DNA of 64,000 nt from Inia geoffrensis (GCA_036417435.1 CM070904.1:46879908-46943907), one strand, 5' to 3'; counted from the stretch's first letter, positions 48,274-61,064 are shown. Made by a program: numbers and translations. Notes: generated by a model not told the origin, from the sequence alone.

Positions 48274-48627
48274 TCTGTGAGACTGTTTCTGTTTTGTAAA
48301 TAAGTTAATTTGTATCATTTTTTTTTTTTTTTAGATTCCACATATAAGTGATATATGATAGTTCTCTTTCTCTGTCTGACTGACTTTGCTCAGTATGACA
48401 GTCTCTAGGTCCATCCACGTTGCTGCAAATGGCATTATTTTCTTCTTTTTAATGGCTGAGTAATATTCCGTTACCTGTATGTACCACATCTTCTTTATCC
48501 ATTCCTCTGTCGATGCAGACTTAGAGAACAAACTTATGGTTACCAGGGGGAAAGGGTGGTGGGGGCAGGGATAGTTAGGGAGTTTGGGATTGACGTGTAC
48601 ACACTGCTGTATTTAAAGTAGATGACC

Positions 48628-48849
48628 GGGCTTCCCTGGTGGCGCAGTGGTTGAGAGTCCGCCTGCCGATGCAGGGGACACGGATTCGTGCCCCAGTCCG
48701 GGAAGATCCCACATGCCGCAGAGAGGCTGGGGGCAAGTAGGCCATGGCCGCTGGGCCTGCGCGTCCGGAGCCTGTGCTCCGCAACGGGAGAGGCCGCAGC
48801 AGTGAGAGGCCCGCGTACCGCAAAAAAAATAAAATAAAATAAAATAAAT
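48628..48849 (+). mobile_element. CHR-2-type SINE inside the L1
   Basis: This is a full short-form element with an (AAAAT)n-type tail. The perfect target duplication AAAGTAGATGACC stands at 48615-48627 and 48850-48862, both inside L1 sequence. Confidence 0.95.
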
Positions 48850-49298
48850 AAAGTAGATGACCAACAAGGACCTACTGTAGAGGACAGAGAACTCTGCTCA
48901 ATATTGTGTAACAACCTGAATGGGAAAAGAATTTGGAAAGGAATAGATACATGTATATGTATAACTGAATTACTTTGTGGCACACCTCAAACTAACACAT
49001 TGTTAATCAACTATATTCCAACATAAAATTAAAAGTTAAAAAAAAATCATTTTAGAGATTATAACAGGAAAAAATGTTTTTATTTTAAGACACATGATCA
49101 TCTATGAAGAAAATCCCTGAGACTACATAAAATAGCTATTATAACAAATAAATTAATTTAGTAAAGTCCCAGGAAACAAAGCAGGATGGCTTGATTACCG
49201 CAGGAAATGAGAGAATTTTGTTGGAGTGTTGGAACTATTCTGTATGTTGATTGTACTGGAAGTTATATGATTGTATAAGTTTGTCAAAATGCAGATCT

Positions 49299-49511
49299 GG
49301 GGCTTCCCTTGTGGCGCAGTGGTTGAGAGTCCGCCTGCTGATGCAAGGGACATGGGTTCGTGCCCCGGTCCGGGAAGATCCCACATGCCGCGGAGCGGCT
49401 GGGCCCGTGAGCCGTGGCCGCTGAGCCTGTGCGTCCGGAGCCTGTGCTCCGCAATGGGAGACGCCACAACAGTGAGAGGCCTGCGTACCAAAAAAAAAAA
49501 AAAAAAAAAAA
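49299..49511 (+). mobile_element. CHR-2-type SINE inside the transduced segment
   Basis: This is a full short-form element with a pure A tail of over 20. The perfect target duplication AAAATGCAGATCT stands at 49286-49298 and 49512-49524. Confidence 0.95.
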
Positions 49512-50409
49512 AAAATGCAGATCTCTACAACAAAAAGAACAAACCAAACTTCAGTGTATGTAAACTGAATTAATAAGCAAAGCATGATTGGAAAAAAAAG
49601 AAAAGAAGTGGAGCCTAAGATGTGACTGAATTGCTACAATCTCATGATAAAACTTGAATGGGTGAGGAGTTGCTTTTTATGGATGAGTAAAGAAATTGGT
49701 TTCTTGAGATGGAATTTACTCCTGGTGAACATGCAGTAAGGATTGTTGAAATTGAAAAAAAAAAAAAAAAGATTTAGAATATTACATAAACTTAGTTGAT
49801 AAAGCAGTGGGAGGGTTTGAGAGGATGGATTCCAATTTTGAAAGAAGTTCTACTGTGGGTAAAATGCTATCAAACAGCACTACACGCTACAGAGAACCAG
49901 TTTGTAAAAGGAAAAGTATCAATGTGGCAAACTTCATTGTCATATTTTAAGAGATTGCCCCCAGCCACCCCAGCCTTGAGCAGCCACCACCCAGATCAGT
50001 CAGCACCCATCCACATCAAGGCAAGACCCTCCACCAACAGAAAAGATTATGACTCACTGAAAGCTCAGTTGATGGTTAGCATCTTTTAGCAATAAATTAT
50101 TTGTGATTAAGGTATGTATATTGTTTTTGTAGACATAATGCCACGGCACACTTAATAGACTACAGTATAGTGTAAATATGACTTTTATATTCACTGGAAG
50201 GCCAAAAAAGCTGTGACTCACTTTATTGTGGTATTCACTTTACTGCTGTGGTCTGCAACAGAACCCACAATATCTTCGAGGTATGCCTGTAGAAATGAAA
50301 GTTATATCGAAATGTGTCCCTGACAACTATCCTGATGGAGACATCTATTTTAATAGGATATAGGATGAAGTCTATGTTTTTTAAAAGGAAAGAATACTTG
50401 AGAAAGGGC

Positions 50410-50710
50410 TAATCTCATGTCCTCCTTGGATTATTTAAATGTCACTCAAATTTTCCCTGGATCACCCCAATGCACAAAAATTGTTGCTCCTTTTAAATCC
50501 TATATTTGCAGTTTCAACTACTCGATTCACAAAAATCTCATATTGTGTATATTGTCATATATTATTAGCAAACATTATGTGCCTATCTTATCTTCTCAAC
50601 ACACTGAACACTTCTTAAGAGCAGAGCTCATATCTTTTAAGTCCGTCGGTCCTACTTCACTTTGAAGAATGTCTCACACCTGATAGAATCTCTGTACATT
50701 TTAATTAATA
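50410..50710 (+). mobile_element. L2 LINE fragment
   Basis: TTCCCTGGATCACCCCAATGC, CACTTCTTAAGAGCAGAGCTC and CTGTACATTTTAATTAATAT follow the L2 3' order. Confidence 0.65.
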
Positions 50711-50714
50711 TATT

Positions 50715-51815
50715 GATCAGATCCAGAGTTGGGACATTTCATTTAAAAAGAAAAAGCCTTTTGCACATGCTAGAGATCACTCTCGACATGGACTGTGTCA
50801 TTGCAGATTGCTGAACTCTGTTCAAGAAACAATGGCAAGAAAAGCATAAAATGTTCGAAAAGTCACTAGGTGCTGGTGACTTGTATTGTCCTCTTTTTTT
50901 CTAAACTGTGTACTAACTTCCTACAATTAATACATGTTTCTTTTGAAATAACAAAAGAAATATATGTTTTGTTTTAAAGGATTGGGTAAATCCACTTTAG
51001 GAGAATGATGTTCACTCCTTACATGCCAAGGTAATGTCAGTACTTGAGTTCTCTAAAGCATTTTTCAACGCTGTCTCACTAGGTCTTTATAAAAGAGCTC
51101 TTCACTTTATAGATGAATGAAAGTCCCTATGAGTTTAAATGAACTGCTAAAGGTTGCATTTTTTTCATTCAACTGATATTTTGATAAGGCACTATGTGTC
51201 TCCTGGTAATCTAGAGACGAACTGGATTTAAAGCCCAGCTATGGTCTTCTAATGCCTGGCCCCCATCTTGGAGACTCTAAGGCCAGCAGTGTGTCCGATA
51301 GTCTATTTAACATAATGTCCATGAGATTCTGAGAAGCTCATTGGAATAGTTTTGTTTAAAAAGCAGTTTTTCTTGCTGTTTCACTATCTCATCTTTTACA
51401 GTTCTACAAATTGTCTTTTTGTGGTCTCCCCACTCCCTGCTACGTTTTTCCCCAGTGAGTGGCCTGTTCTCCTTTCTACTTAATTCATTCCTTTAATGTT
51501 CTGACAACCATAAGGGATTCCCTGTCCTTTCTCTGCTCGAGATGTTGGAATTCAATGTCCCATCAGCCACAGGGACTGGAGTATGTATGTATATTATTGT
51601 TTGGTCCCAATGGAAGGAACAGCAGATCTATCTTTCTGAGCAAGAGGCACACAATCATTGGTTTTGCTAACTGGTAAACTCACCTCCTTAAGACAAATCT
51701 AATGATGCCTATAAATCTCAACAGGAATTAGCTTCTTCTTCCACTATGTTCCCTTAGCATTTTGTACCTGTGGTTTAGCACTGGTTTTAGTCTATTTTGT
51801 ATCGTATCTCTCTCC
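50715..51815. other. Intron, mostly unassigned
   Basis: A stretch near 51040-51170 weakly resembles a reversed MIR core (CACTTTATAGATGAATGAAAG, GAACTGCTAAAGGTTGCA). Nothing else is recognisable. Confidence 0.4.
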
Positions 51816-51819
51816 CTTT

Positions 51820-51950
51820 CCCAACTGTTAGATGCTGGGAAGTGAAATGTGCTTCACACTTACTTCTGGATTTCCCATTATGCCCATCATGTGCCAACCA
51901 CATTATAGGCCCTCAGTAAAGTTGTACCTGCCAGAACCTATAATTTCTGC
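51820..51950 (+). mobile_element. Possible L2 LINE 3' end
   Basis: GCCCATCATGTGCCAACCACA and TTATAGGCCCTCAGTAAAGTT resemble a worn L2 tail. Confidence 0.4.
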
Positions 51951-51954
51951 TTGC

Positions 51955-54025
51955 CAAATACTCAGCCAAGAGAAGTGTGTGCCTTGGCATCAGCATTACA
52001 CTTCTACCCTCAGAGAGTTATCTGACCTGAAACTGGGGTCAATCATCAATCAAAGCATAGAGGGATGAAGTGTGGCTGCAGAGCCTTCAAGTCATTCTGC
52101 CTTCACCTCTGACACCTCCAAAGCCTACTTTCTCCACACTCATACTCACAGCACCCAACCATCTTCTCTATTCCATCTCTCCCTCTCCCTTTTCCCTTAC
52201 CCTCTGCTGAACTTTATCAGCCCCATTCCCAAGAGTCTGTTCAGACCTCCCAAGGTGACGGTCTGTTAATCTGAATACACTAGCTCAGGCTCTGTACTAC
52301 ATAATAGCGTAATATAGAGGCCTCCTATAACCAGGCCAATAGTGAGGATATCAGGTTTCTACGTAAGGTATTTTCAAAACATAATGTTGACTCACCTCAA
52401 ATCACACCACTTAGACAGCTTTATAGCCAACTGTGCCTGGAATTTTCTTTTTATGACTCAAGAAAATGTTGTATCTCTCATATGTTTATTCTTACTTCTG
52501 AATTAATATAGCACTCCTGAATCCTAAATCCAGGTGTAATTTCTGAGATCACTGTTCTCAGTTCTAATATAGTTACGTAGAAATTTCTTCTAATCAAAAA
52601 TTTTTTAATGTACAAAATACAATTGAAACAAAAAAGACCATATAAAGAGCCATCTAAAGCGCTTTAAAAGTTAAATATATACCAGCTAGATAAATTCAGA
52701 TCTCCAAATTACAAAAATGAAAATTCAGAAAATTTAGATATCTTTATATCTGTTTCTTCATTTATCCCACCTTATGTGTCTATAGAAGGAATAATATTCA
52801 GGAACTTTTCATTTCACTGGGATAAAAAAGAAAATGCTAACCACAGTGCAGCCTCATGACTCAAAAGTCTGTAACTGGTATTAATGAACTTTTAAAATGC
52901 TAATTTTAATGCTTACCCCTCTAAGAAAGACGCCTTAGAGCAAAACCTCTCATTTCTTATCTGCTGAAAGCAATGTGTTTGCATCCCTTACAAAACAAAA
53001 TGGTTGAAATAGGGTTTTTGAATGGTTTAAAATTTCAAGGACTTCTCTTGTTCACAGTTATTCCTCTAGAGAAAAGAAATTTATAAAATCACATCCCTTA
53101 ATGGTCTCTCTGCTTGAAAATGGAAATATTCCCAAATATGTTCCACTGTAGGAAACTCAAAAATAACATGTAAACTACAAATATGTTTGCCAATTGAGAA
53201 TATTTATTAACTGAATAATTTAATAATAAAGAAAATGCCTACTTGATTAATTGTTACAGAGTAAAAATTACAGTAAAACTGTCTTGATCAGTGCTTTGCA
53301 GAAGCGCCATTACTGTCTGTGCAGTTGTTTAACAAGGATTTAATTGGAAAGATAAGTGAATGCACATTTAAAAGTATTGTTAATTTGCTTTATAATCACC
53401 CCATCCTTCACAGTATTGACAGCACAAGGCACAAACCCCTTTCTGTTTTACAAGTATTATTTTCCATATGTGCACAATAAATTCTGAAGCAGTAGTTGGA
53501 AATTTTATGGGTTCCAACATACCTAGTATAGTGTGTTTAGAGGTGCACTCTTCCTTTATAAGAGGTAACCCAGTTCTAGTTGTTGGATACAGTGACAAAT
53601 CTGACTTATGTTATTTCCCCCATTCACTGCAGATAATAATCATATTTTGTCCATTTATAGAAAAATTGCATCTCCTATATTTTATGTTTAATACAATCAG
53701 GATTGAGAGGAGGAAAAAAAATTGTCTGAATTATCTTTGTTCTGTGACCATTTATATTATTTTGTTGAAAATGTGCGTAAACAGTAGAGGATGGTTTCTA
53801 GACTGTATGGATGGCTATAGCAAAACATGTTTTTCTGAAAATAGTTGCTCCTGAGTCTGTTAAAGGAGACAAGAAAAGGGGCAAAGAACTTCTTCTAATG
53901 CACGATCTCTATTTCTATACCATGACCATTAGCACACAGACACCTCCTCATCCTCACACACCCTTTAGAGTTTGGAATCATCCAGTCAAAACTCCAATCA
54001 GTATGGCTTTCAAAACCATGTTAGT
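51955..54025. other. Intron without recognisable elements
   Basis: This is a pyrimidine-rich stretch at 52130-52240 and AT-rich sequence beyond. Two open frames near 53468-54029 have no family features. Confidence 0.45.
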
Positions 54026-54028
54026 GTA

Positions 54029-54390
54029 GGACTCCCCTGGCGGCACAGTGATTAAGAATCCGCCTGCCAATGCAGGGGACACGGGTTCAAGCCCTGGTCC
54101 GGGAAGGTCCCACGTGCCGGGAAGCAACTAAGCCCGTGTGCCACAACTACTGAGCCTGCATTCTAGAGCCCTCAAGCCACAACTAATGAGCCCATGTGCC
54201 ACAACTACTGAAGCCCTCGTGCCTAGAGCCTGTGCTCTGCAACAAGAGAAGCCACCGCAACGAGAAGCCTGTGCACCGCAACGAGGAGTAGCCCCCGCTC
54301 GCCGCAACTAAAGAAAGCCCATGCACAGCAACGAAGACCCAAAACAACCAAAAATAAATAAATAAATTTATTAAAAAAGAAAAAACACAG
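54029..54390 (+). mobile_element. CHR-2-type SINE, full longer form
   Basis: It runs from GGACTCCCCTGGCGGCACAG through GGGTTCAAGCC, several degenerate CCACAACTACTGAGCC units, the AGCAACGAAGACCCAAAACA 3' domain and an (AAAT)n tail. A short imperfect duplication flanks it (GTTAGTGTA and GTGAGTGTA). The internal ACAACTACTGAG repeats distinguish it from the short copies. Confidence 0.93.
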
Positions 54391-54394
54391 GTGA

Positions 54395-56845
54395 GTGTAC
54401 TACCTCAGATTTCTAGGAGTGGGAACCTTGCTGACCAAGTCTCCATTGACTAAAGCCCAGAGACCTTCTTTACTGTTGAGTCTAACGCTGCTTTAGAAGC
54501 AGGTAGTGTAGATGTTTTCCCTGTGGACAGCAAATACTTCAACTATACAAGCTTAGAAATTCTCTTGAGGAAAATTTTTGTTAGAATCTTTTTCAGTATA
54601 AAACCCTTTGCCCTCTTGATAAAACATGTGACCTCATATTTGTCATGGGAAAAATTCTTTTTATCTTTAGTTTGGCTATGCCTCTAAACCTCTAAACCTC
54701 TCACATTTACAGTAGCTTTTTATGCTTACAGAGTAAGATAGATACATATTGAGTTTCACATGTCTAGAGATTTGCCAATAAATGCTAATAACCAACCATT
54801 AATAACAACTCACCAATCACGTGACTCCTTTTTTGTTTCCCTCCACATATATGTGTGAAAAAGAAATAAAAGTAATCTTTGAAGTATGCACATATGTGTG
54901 CCTGTGTGTTCTCTCTCTCTCTCCATATGTATAAATATAATTTCTCTAGTAAAATTCTTCCATGCTGAGTTTCACTCTCCCTATTTATGTATGCACTTGT
55001 ATGTTGTGAAAACCATACACAGGCACACATATGTACACACTTTATTTTTATTTATTTTTAAAATTTCTCCCTTCGGGGCATGGATTTTAAAATCGTTTGC
55101 CTCAGGAGAAAGTGTCTTTGGGACCAAGACCTTTACATGCCCCATTTCAACTTGTCAGAGCTGAGGTTGTTGCAATAACGAAATGTCCAGCTGTCCTTTA
55201 ATTAACTGAAATGAGGAAAATGTAATGTTCTGATGAGAGAACCAGGATCATGTGCGGGATAATGGGAAGACTATATGTTTCTGTGCCTTCCTGCATATGA
55301 CGGAGCCATGGGGTGCAGGAAAGCGATAGGCCTTTTTATGCTCCAGTAGGGGGAGCTTTCTTTTCCCTACTGTACAAACAGCATGGTGCATGTGTTTAAA
55401 TACGCCATCCTAAAATGCAGACTTTTCATTTTCATTTTGCAAGTGGGAAATTTCACTATGTGATGGGCACATTACTCTTCCTAGCGACACATTTTGTGCA
55501 AACTCATTTGGGAAAGAATAGGAAATTTAGAACACTGCCTTCATATTTCTTCTGGAAATGTTAGCCTGAATCCATTATTTCCAAACCTGATGAGGATTAC
55601 AGTTCATTTGTATTTCACAGCAACCCATATTGTATTCTGTTTTGTGAAGTAAATAAGAGATGATACCATTCTAATGGTGCCTGTATTTTGTTTTCCATAT
55701 GAATAGTCCTATTCTGGGGGCAAGAGGGAAGGAGTACTTGATTTAGCCTTCTCTAGATGGAATATGTTATTTTGACAAAGAAGTGCCCTGAATTATTTTA
55801 TAAATAATCTAAACTGGAGGAGGTGGAATATAAACTCACTTAGGTCACTGAGTACATCCATATTCAAATGACAATATAAAAAGCACTGTTTGGTAACACC
55901 CAAATCTATATCTCTTATTTAACAAGTTTAAAATACTCATGGACTAACCTGATTTGACAGCAGTGTAGGTGGATGCTTTGTGCCAATGAAGAAATTCTTT
56001 ATATACAAAATAATTTCCCACCACTATTTCACTGTGCCTGAAATGCCACAATTAGAAAATCAATTCATCAGCTAAGGCAGGAAAGGCAAATAATTTTACC
56101 TCTTATACTAAACACAGTTGATTATTAGTGGCTGATTAGATGGTTGTGTTAAGAAGGATACTGAAGCATTGTCCTAAAGAGAATGAGTTCTGTGATCCAT
56201 TAGTGATGTGTGGCATTGGCATTATTTTTTAAAAAGAGCCTCAGTATACTTGCCACATGTTTTCTGTTTCTGGGTTACGGTATTGCATTAATAAAAATTG
56301 ATTATTAGAATTCAAATATCATATGAGGTTTACACATTAAGGAAATCTAATGAACACAAATCTGTTTATCAGGCAGGATAGCATATATCTTAGGATGCCT
56401 CCAACAGAATACAACAAAGAGTAGGAGATTTTGGAAGAGTCAGAAGAGAGGAGGAGTACATGATAGAGAATGAAGAACTCACAAGTCCTAGAAGCTTAAG
56501 AGCAGAAAAAAAGCCTTGACTCTAACAATGAGTTAGATGAAAAAGCCACATTTTACTTAACAATTTTACTAAGACTAGCCCTGTTTTACCCACTAACTAA
56601 ATCCCCCGTTTGGTATAAGGTATGACTAGACTAGTTCGGTTGACTCTTGTTCATTATGCAAACCGTATATTGAGTTGACTCCCACTGGAATGACAGGAAG
56701 TCCAAAATAATCTTCCTGACAGGAAATGTCCCATCCCACTTCATGACTTCAGCTGATGACCACAGACACTGTCTTTCTGTCTATAAAGCTGTCGTTTAAC
56801 TGTGCATGGAACAAACCCCCTAACTGAGAAATAAAAGCAAGTCAC
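54395..56845. other. Intron without recognisable elements
   Basis: It contains a short (TC)n at 54911-54922 and a CA/TG-rich stretch at 54880-55040. No exon or transposon can be supported. Confidence 0.5.
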
Positions 56846-56861
56846 AAATACAGAAAAACTA

Positions 56862-57053
56862 GGGACTTCCCTGGCGGTCCAGGGGTTAAGGCTTCACCTT
56901 CCAGTGCAGGGGATGCAGGTTCGATCCCTGGTTGGGGAGCCAAGATCCCACATGCCTCTCGGTCAAAAAACCAAAACATAAAAACAGAAGCAATATTGTA
57001 ACAAATACAATAAAGACTTTAAAAATGGTCCACATCAAAAAGATCTTTAAAAA
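56862..57053 (+). mobile_element. CHR-1/CHRL-type SINE
   Basis: It starts GGGACTTCCCTGGCGGTCCA, with GGTTCGATCCC as a good B box. It has the distinctive 3' domain AGAAGCAATATTGTAACAAA and TAAAAATGGTCCACATCAAA. The perfect 16-base target duplication AAATACAGAAAAACTA stands at 56846-56861 and 57054-57069. Confidence 0.93.
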
Positions 57054-57409
57054 AAATACAGAAAAACTAAAATGATGTATCTAACCACAGTCTTCCCACT
57101 TTACTTTCACTTTGTTTGGGCTCAGGTTGATGAGATTTATTTTCGTTAAGTCACATTTTTTGACAGACCCTTAAAAAATTGAAACTGCCATCTGCATTCA
57201 AGATCTCAATGTTCAATTTAAGTTGTCTGTTGAGTTTAAACATACTATCAGCCCATTCCTTATATCAGCTAAAATACAGTCCCCTGCCCTGGGGATAATG
57301 ATGAAATGTTGATTTTTTTCATTTATTGACATGTTTGGTCTCTCACTACGCAGCAGCTGAAAAACTCAGCACCATTAAAGAAAACAAAGGAATAAATAAA
57401 AATTACAGG

Positions 57410-57925
57410 TGAATCACTTAGGATTCTTTTGATTTCAAGGCATAGAAAACCAATCCCAATTGACTTAAAATAAATATTTTTTTTTCATGTAACTAGAAAA
57501 GTCAGAAAATAATCCAGATTCAAGCATGACTAAAATTGGTCACTTAAACAGCTTCATCAGGACCTAGTCTCTCTGGATCCCTCAGCTCTGCTTAGGCTTC
57601 ACATGGTGGCAAAAGTGGCTGCAATTATCTCTGGGTCAACAAGGTCCCTGCTTCTAGTTCATCAGGAATCTCTTTCCTAAACAGACTTGAGTACTAATGA
57701 CCAAAATTGGCTCCTTAACGAATATTCCTGAGTCAACCACTGTGGCTAAGAAAATCAGATGGGCCGATTGGCTTAGACAAACATCACATCGTCCATACTT
57801 GGAGGTAGGGGTAGAGTCCCATCCAGATCACATGAACTGGGATGAAGGAGAAGTATGTTCCCCCAAGGAAACTTGGTACACTAGGTCCAGAAGTAAGATG
57901 CCCTCTACAATGAGTAGGTGAACTT
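57410..57925 (+). repeat. Medium-age interspersed repeat, family unsure
   Basis: The phrases ACTTAAAATAAATATTTTTTT, CTTCATCAGGACCTAGTCTCT, ATGGTGGCAAAAGTGGCTGCA and GAGTCAACCACTGTGGCTAAG occur in the order of a repeat common in mammalian genomes. I am not certain of its name. Confidence 0.55.
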
Positions 57926-57989
57926 TTACTGTTAAGACCATGAATGTCATACCATGGAGATTGGTGTGTGCAGGAGATATCAGGCATCA

Positions 57990-60350
57990 CTAAAGCAATG
58001 TTCTTATCTTCAAACAGGCTTCAAACATGCTTAAAACTCTTTAGATAAATCCGTTTCATAGGGTTTGGGAGCTTTTTTAAACATGCAGTAATTGCTTTGG
58101 GAGATGATGTACACAAACTTTGCTGTAATTGATAGGTTCAGGAAAGGGGTAATTGCATCCCAGTTAAATTGGTTAGCTTGCTCCAGCACAAGCATGGGCC
58201 CTAACATGTTCCCAGCATTTAATTAATCTATAATCTTTGAAATGTTTTAGGAGCAAAACCTACACGCTTTCAAAGTATTTTAGGCTACCAACATTGAAAA
58301 AAAAAATAACCACTTGATCATATACAAGCATGGACCAAGATATACAAAATTACAACATAGAGTATTAAAAAGGAGAGACTTAACCTTGGCCAGGCAAAGG
58401 TGAACATTGGGAGAGTCAGAATAGTGATGTAGAACTATGTACCCCAGAAACAGGTTAAGTTGTGATAAGAAATACAGTTCAGCAAAGGGTCTGAAAGAGT
58501 AGTATTGTGATCTTTGGTGACTCCAGGATATTTAGAAATCCTTAATGACTCTCTAGGCATAGGAGAAGGTGATTTTTTGGTTGATGCTTTTGTCATTGTT
58601 CGTGGCATCTGTGCATACAAAGACGCCTTCATACAAGAAGAGAGAACGGTTTTTTGTTGTATCACGGACCCGTGATAAAGCATTCAAATATAATGCAAAT
58701 AATTGCAAACTGATGTATCCAGCAGTAAAAAATTGAATAAATAATTTAGCTTTTACACATGGGCAACTATTGCTAAAAAACTACAAATCAGAATCCTTCT
58801 ATTTGATTCTATTTTATTTTGTTAATAGATGAACTAATACGATAGGCATTTAGTTGTATAATGTATTATTGGCCATTTTCTTTGGCATACCATTAACTTT
58901 AAATAGTATTAATATTTAACATTTCATAATACACACTACAAAATTCTTATTTTTTCCAGCCAAACAGAAAATGTGCTTTGATAGTAAATATCTTTAAAGT
59001 GGGTTTTAAGATCCCCAGTATGCAAAACCTGTTCCATTTATATTGTTTGATCAATAATACTCAAAATGCCACAGCATAATAAGGCAAATGCTGTAAGATG
59101 ACAATGATGCCAAAACTGTATTATTATTTTGTAATCAAATACAGTGTATTGTATAATTAGACATAATTGTATAATTTGAATATTTAAAAGAGCATTTAAA
59201 ATGTGATCGGAGGCATCTAAGTACATGGTCTTCTCTGGGGTAGTGAAATCAGAAGGTGTAAAGTTGCCATTCATAGTTGCTATTGAATGGGCAACTAATT
59301 CAAACACAAGTTTGCTAGAAGAGGACTTGTAGCTGATTCACATCATGGGCACTATCTTGACAAATCTGAATCTGTTTGAATTTGACCTACCATGGTTTTC
59401 TCCCCTTGAGAACACACTGTCAGTGTTTAGTTAGCTGAGTTAGGGCACAATACTTCTAGTCTACACGTGGGTCAGTTTGATCCTTTCTTTATATTCCATG
59501 GGTATACACTGTGCCCTTAATTCAGATCCATGTTCTCAGAAATGTGTGCCCATGATCAGGAGGGGAGCTGGACCAGAAAGAATAAGGGGAGCAACACAGA
59601 TCCATCCCCATTTCCAGCACAACTGCTCAAAGGATATGCCTCACATGGAGGAAATTAGCTAGATATTTTGTCAAGAGAGGCCAGTGTTTTAAGGCAACTT
59701 TTAAAATAGACGAAGAAGCTTGATTTTTTGGTTAATAAATATTTTGGAAGGGCACACTTCTAAGTGAGCAACAATTCTGAGCTTTACCCAGCTCTCCCCA
59801 CACAGAGCTCCTCCCTCTACTACCAGCACTGGAACAACATTTGTTTGTTTTATTAAGGAAGAACGCTGGGAAATGAGGAAAGCCTTTTTATTTACAGTCT
59901 TGCCTAAATTTTCCAGTGATCTGGAGACAGAGCCAATAGAAGACTAGGTTGGTGGTATATTCTAAAGTTAGAGGAAAAACTCAAACAATATTTTCTGTTT
60001 CATATTTATCTAGTAGTGACTCAATTAGGGGGCCAAAGATAGGTAAAAGTAATTGTCTCAACTTAGAGTATTCAGTATGTCAGTTATTTCAGAGATTTGT
60101 GCTATCGCAATTAAATAGGAAATGAAAAGACAAAATTTAACTGAGGATTTCCTGTATCTGCTAGTACAAAAGCCAGATACATTTCTTCAGAGTTCACCAC
60201 GTTCTCCAGAAGCTGACCACATGCTATTATTTTCAACCCATGCCCAGTATGAATCTTATGCTCCTGCAAGCGAATGTAATTATTACAGGCAGAAAACGGT
60301 ATGTTTATTTACATTTCTATGGCTTGATGGTAGCAACAGATCCCATGTTC
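57990..60350. other. Intron without recognisable elements
   Basis: Nothing supportable is seen; open frames here are short and featureless. Confidence 0.5.
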
Positions 60351-60364
60351 TGGGTATTTTGTTT

Positions 60365-60480
60365 TCCTGATATTCCCTTGCTTAGACCATGTTTCAAAAC
60401 CCAGGTCAAGTTCCAAATTCCTTTGATGAATTCACCTATTTCTGTACTCTTCCTCCTATTATATGGTTTTTAAAATTTTT
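60365..60480 (+). mobile_element. L2 LINE fragment
   Basis: CCAGGTCAAGTTCCAAATTCC and TTGATGAATTCACCTATTTC follow the L2 3' region. Confidence 0.5.
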
Positions 60481-60654
60481 AATAGTATTTTACAATAATT
60501 AATGCCTTAAAGTAAATTGCTCTATTTTCTATTACATAAGTACTATTACATAAGTACCTAGTACTAAAAATATCTAGATCCTCAGGGGTAGATTCATATC
60601 ATATTCTATATTTTTTACCCTCAAAGTACCCGTAATGGATGCTTAGTAGTGATG

Positions 60655-60890
60655 GTGAGAATGATAACTAATGTTTATTGAGCACTTACTGTGTGCCAGG
60701 TACTGTGTGTGCTAAGTGATTGGCATTTTCTTACTGATTGTCACAATAATCCTATGTACCAGGTACTAGTATCATTCCCATCTTCAGACTAAGGTATAGT
60801 GCGATAAGGAATTTGACTTAAGGACATGAGGCTGGTAACCAGAGTCACACACAAATATGCTTAAACAGAATCCATGTTTTCAAGCTTAGT
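60655..60890 (-). mobile_element. MIR SINE
   Basis: TTTATTGAGCACTTACTGTGT, GCCAGGTACTGTGTGTGCTAA and ATCATTCCCATCTTCAGACTA follow reversed MIR. Confidence 0.85.
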
Positions 60891-61064
60891 TGCTTGATTA
60901 GCTCCACAAAAAGCTAAAAGATGCAGGAGCCAAGCGACATCTATCCCGATATACTGTAACATTTGTTAAACAAGCTGCAATTTTCTATAGCTTCACTTTA
61001 TGAAGAGCTGGGCTAATGGTATCAAACCAGCAACTTGCTATGTCTGCTAGTGCATAACTATGAA

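Larger units (their letters stand above)
48274..49605 (+). mobile_element. L1 insertion with 5' inversion and probable 3' transduction
   Basis: The insertion interrupts Tigger1 between copies of a 14-base duplication, AAGTGCAGCCTAAG (48260-48273) and AAGTGGAGCCTAAG (49606-49619). Bases 48274-48518 are L1 on the minus strand, ending CATTCCTCTGTCGATG. From 48519 (CAGACTTAGAGAACAAACTTA) to about 49043 it is L1 on the + strand with an A tail. Both parts are adjacent in normal L1. Bases 49046-49590 are a different, older L1 3' end, followed by an impure A tail (GAAAAAAAAGAAAAG). The segment therefore looks co-mobilised. Two CHR SINEs inserted later. Confidence 0.82.
46575..50289 (+). mobile_element. 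Tigger1-type DNA transposon, complete but dead
   Basis: The left terminal repeat starts CACCATACCTCGTTTTGTTG and the right one ends CTTCGAGGTATGCCTG. A TA dinucleotide flanks each end (46573-46574, 50290-50291), as expected for Tc1/mariner-pogo elements. Removing the insertion at 48274-49605 and one copy of its target duplication leaves about 2.37 kb, close to the roughly 2.4 kb I recall for Tigger1. Inside are broken frames of a pogo/CENP-B-like transposase. The element is primate-and-beyond old (shared by many placentals) and cannot move. Confidence 0.93.

Noticed and set aside
53468..54029. Two + strand frames of 128 and 72 codons
   Set aside because: They show no domain, the composition is that of AT-rich intron, and no exon boundaries fit.
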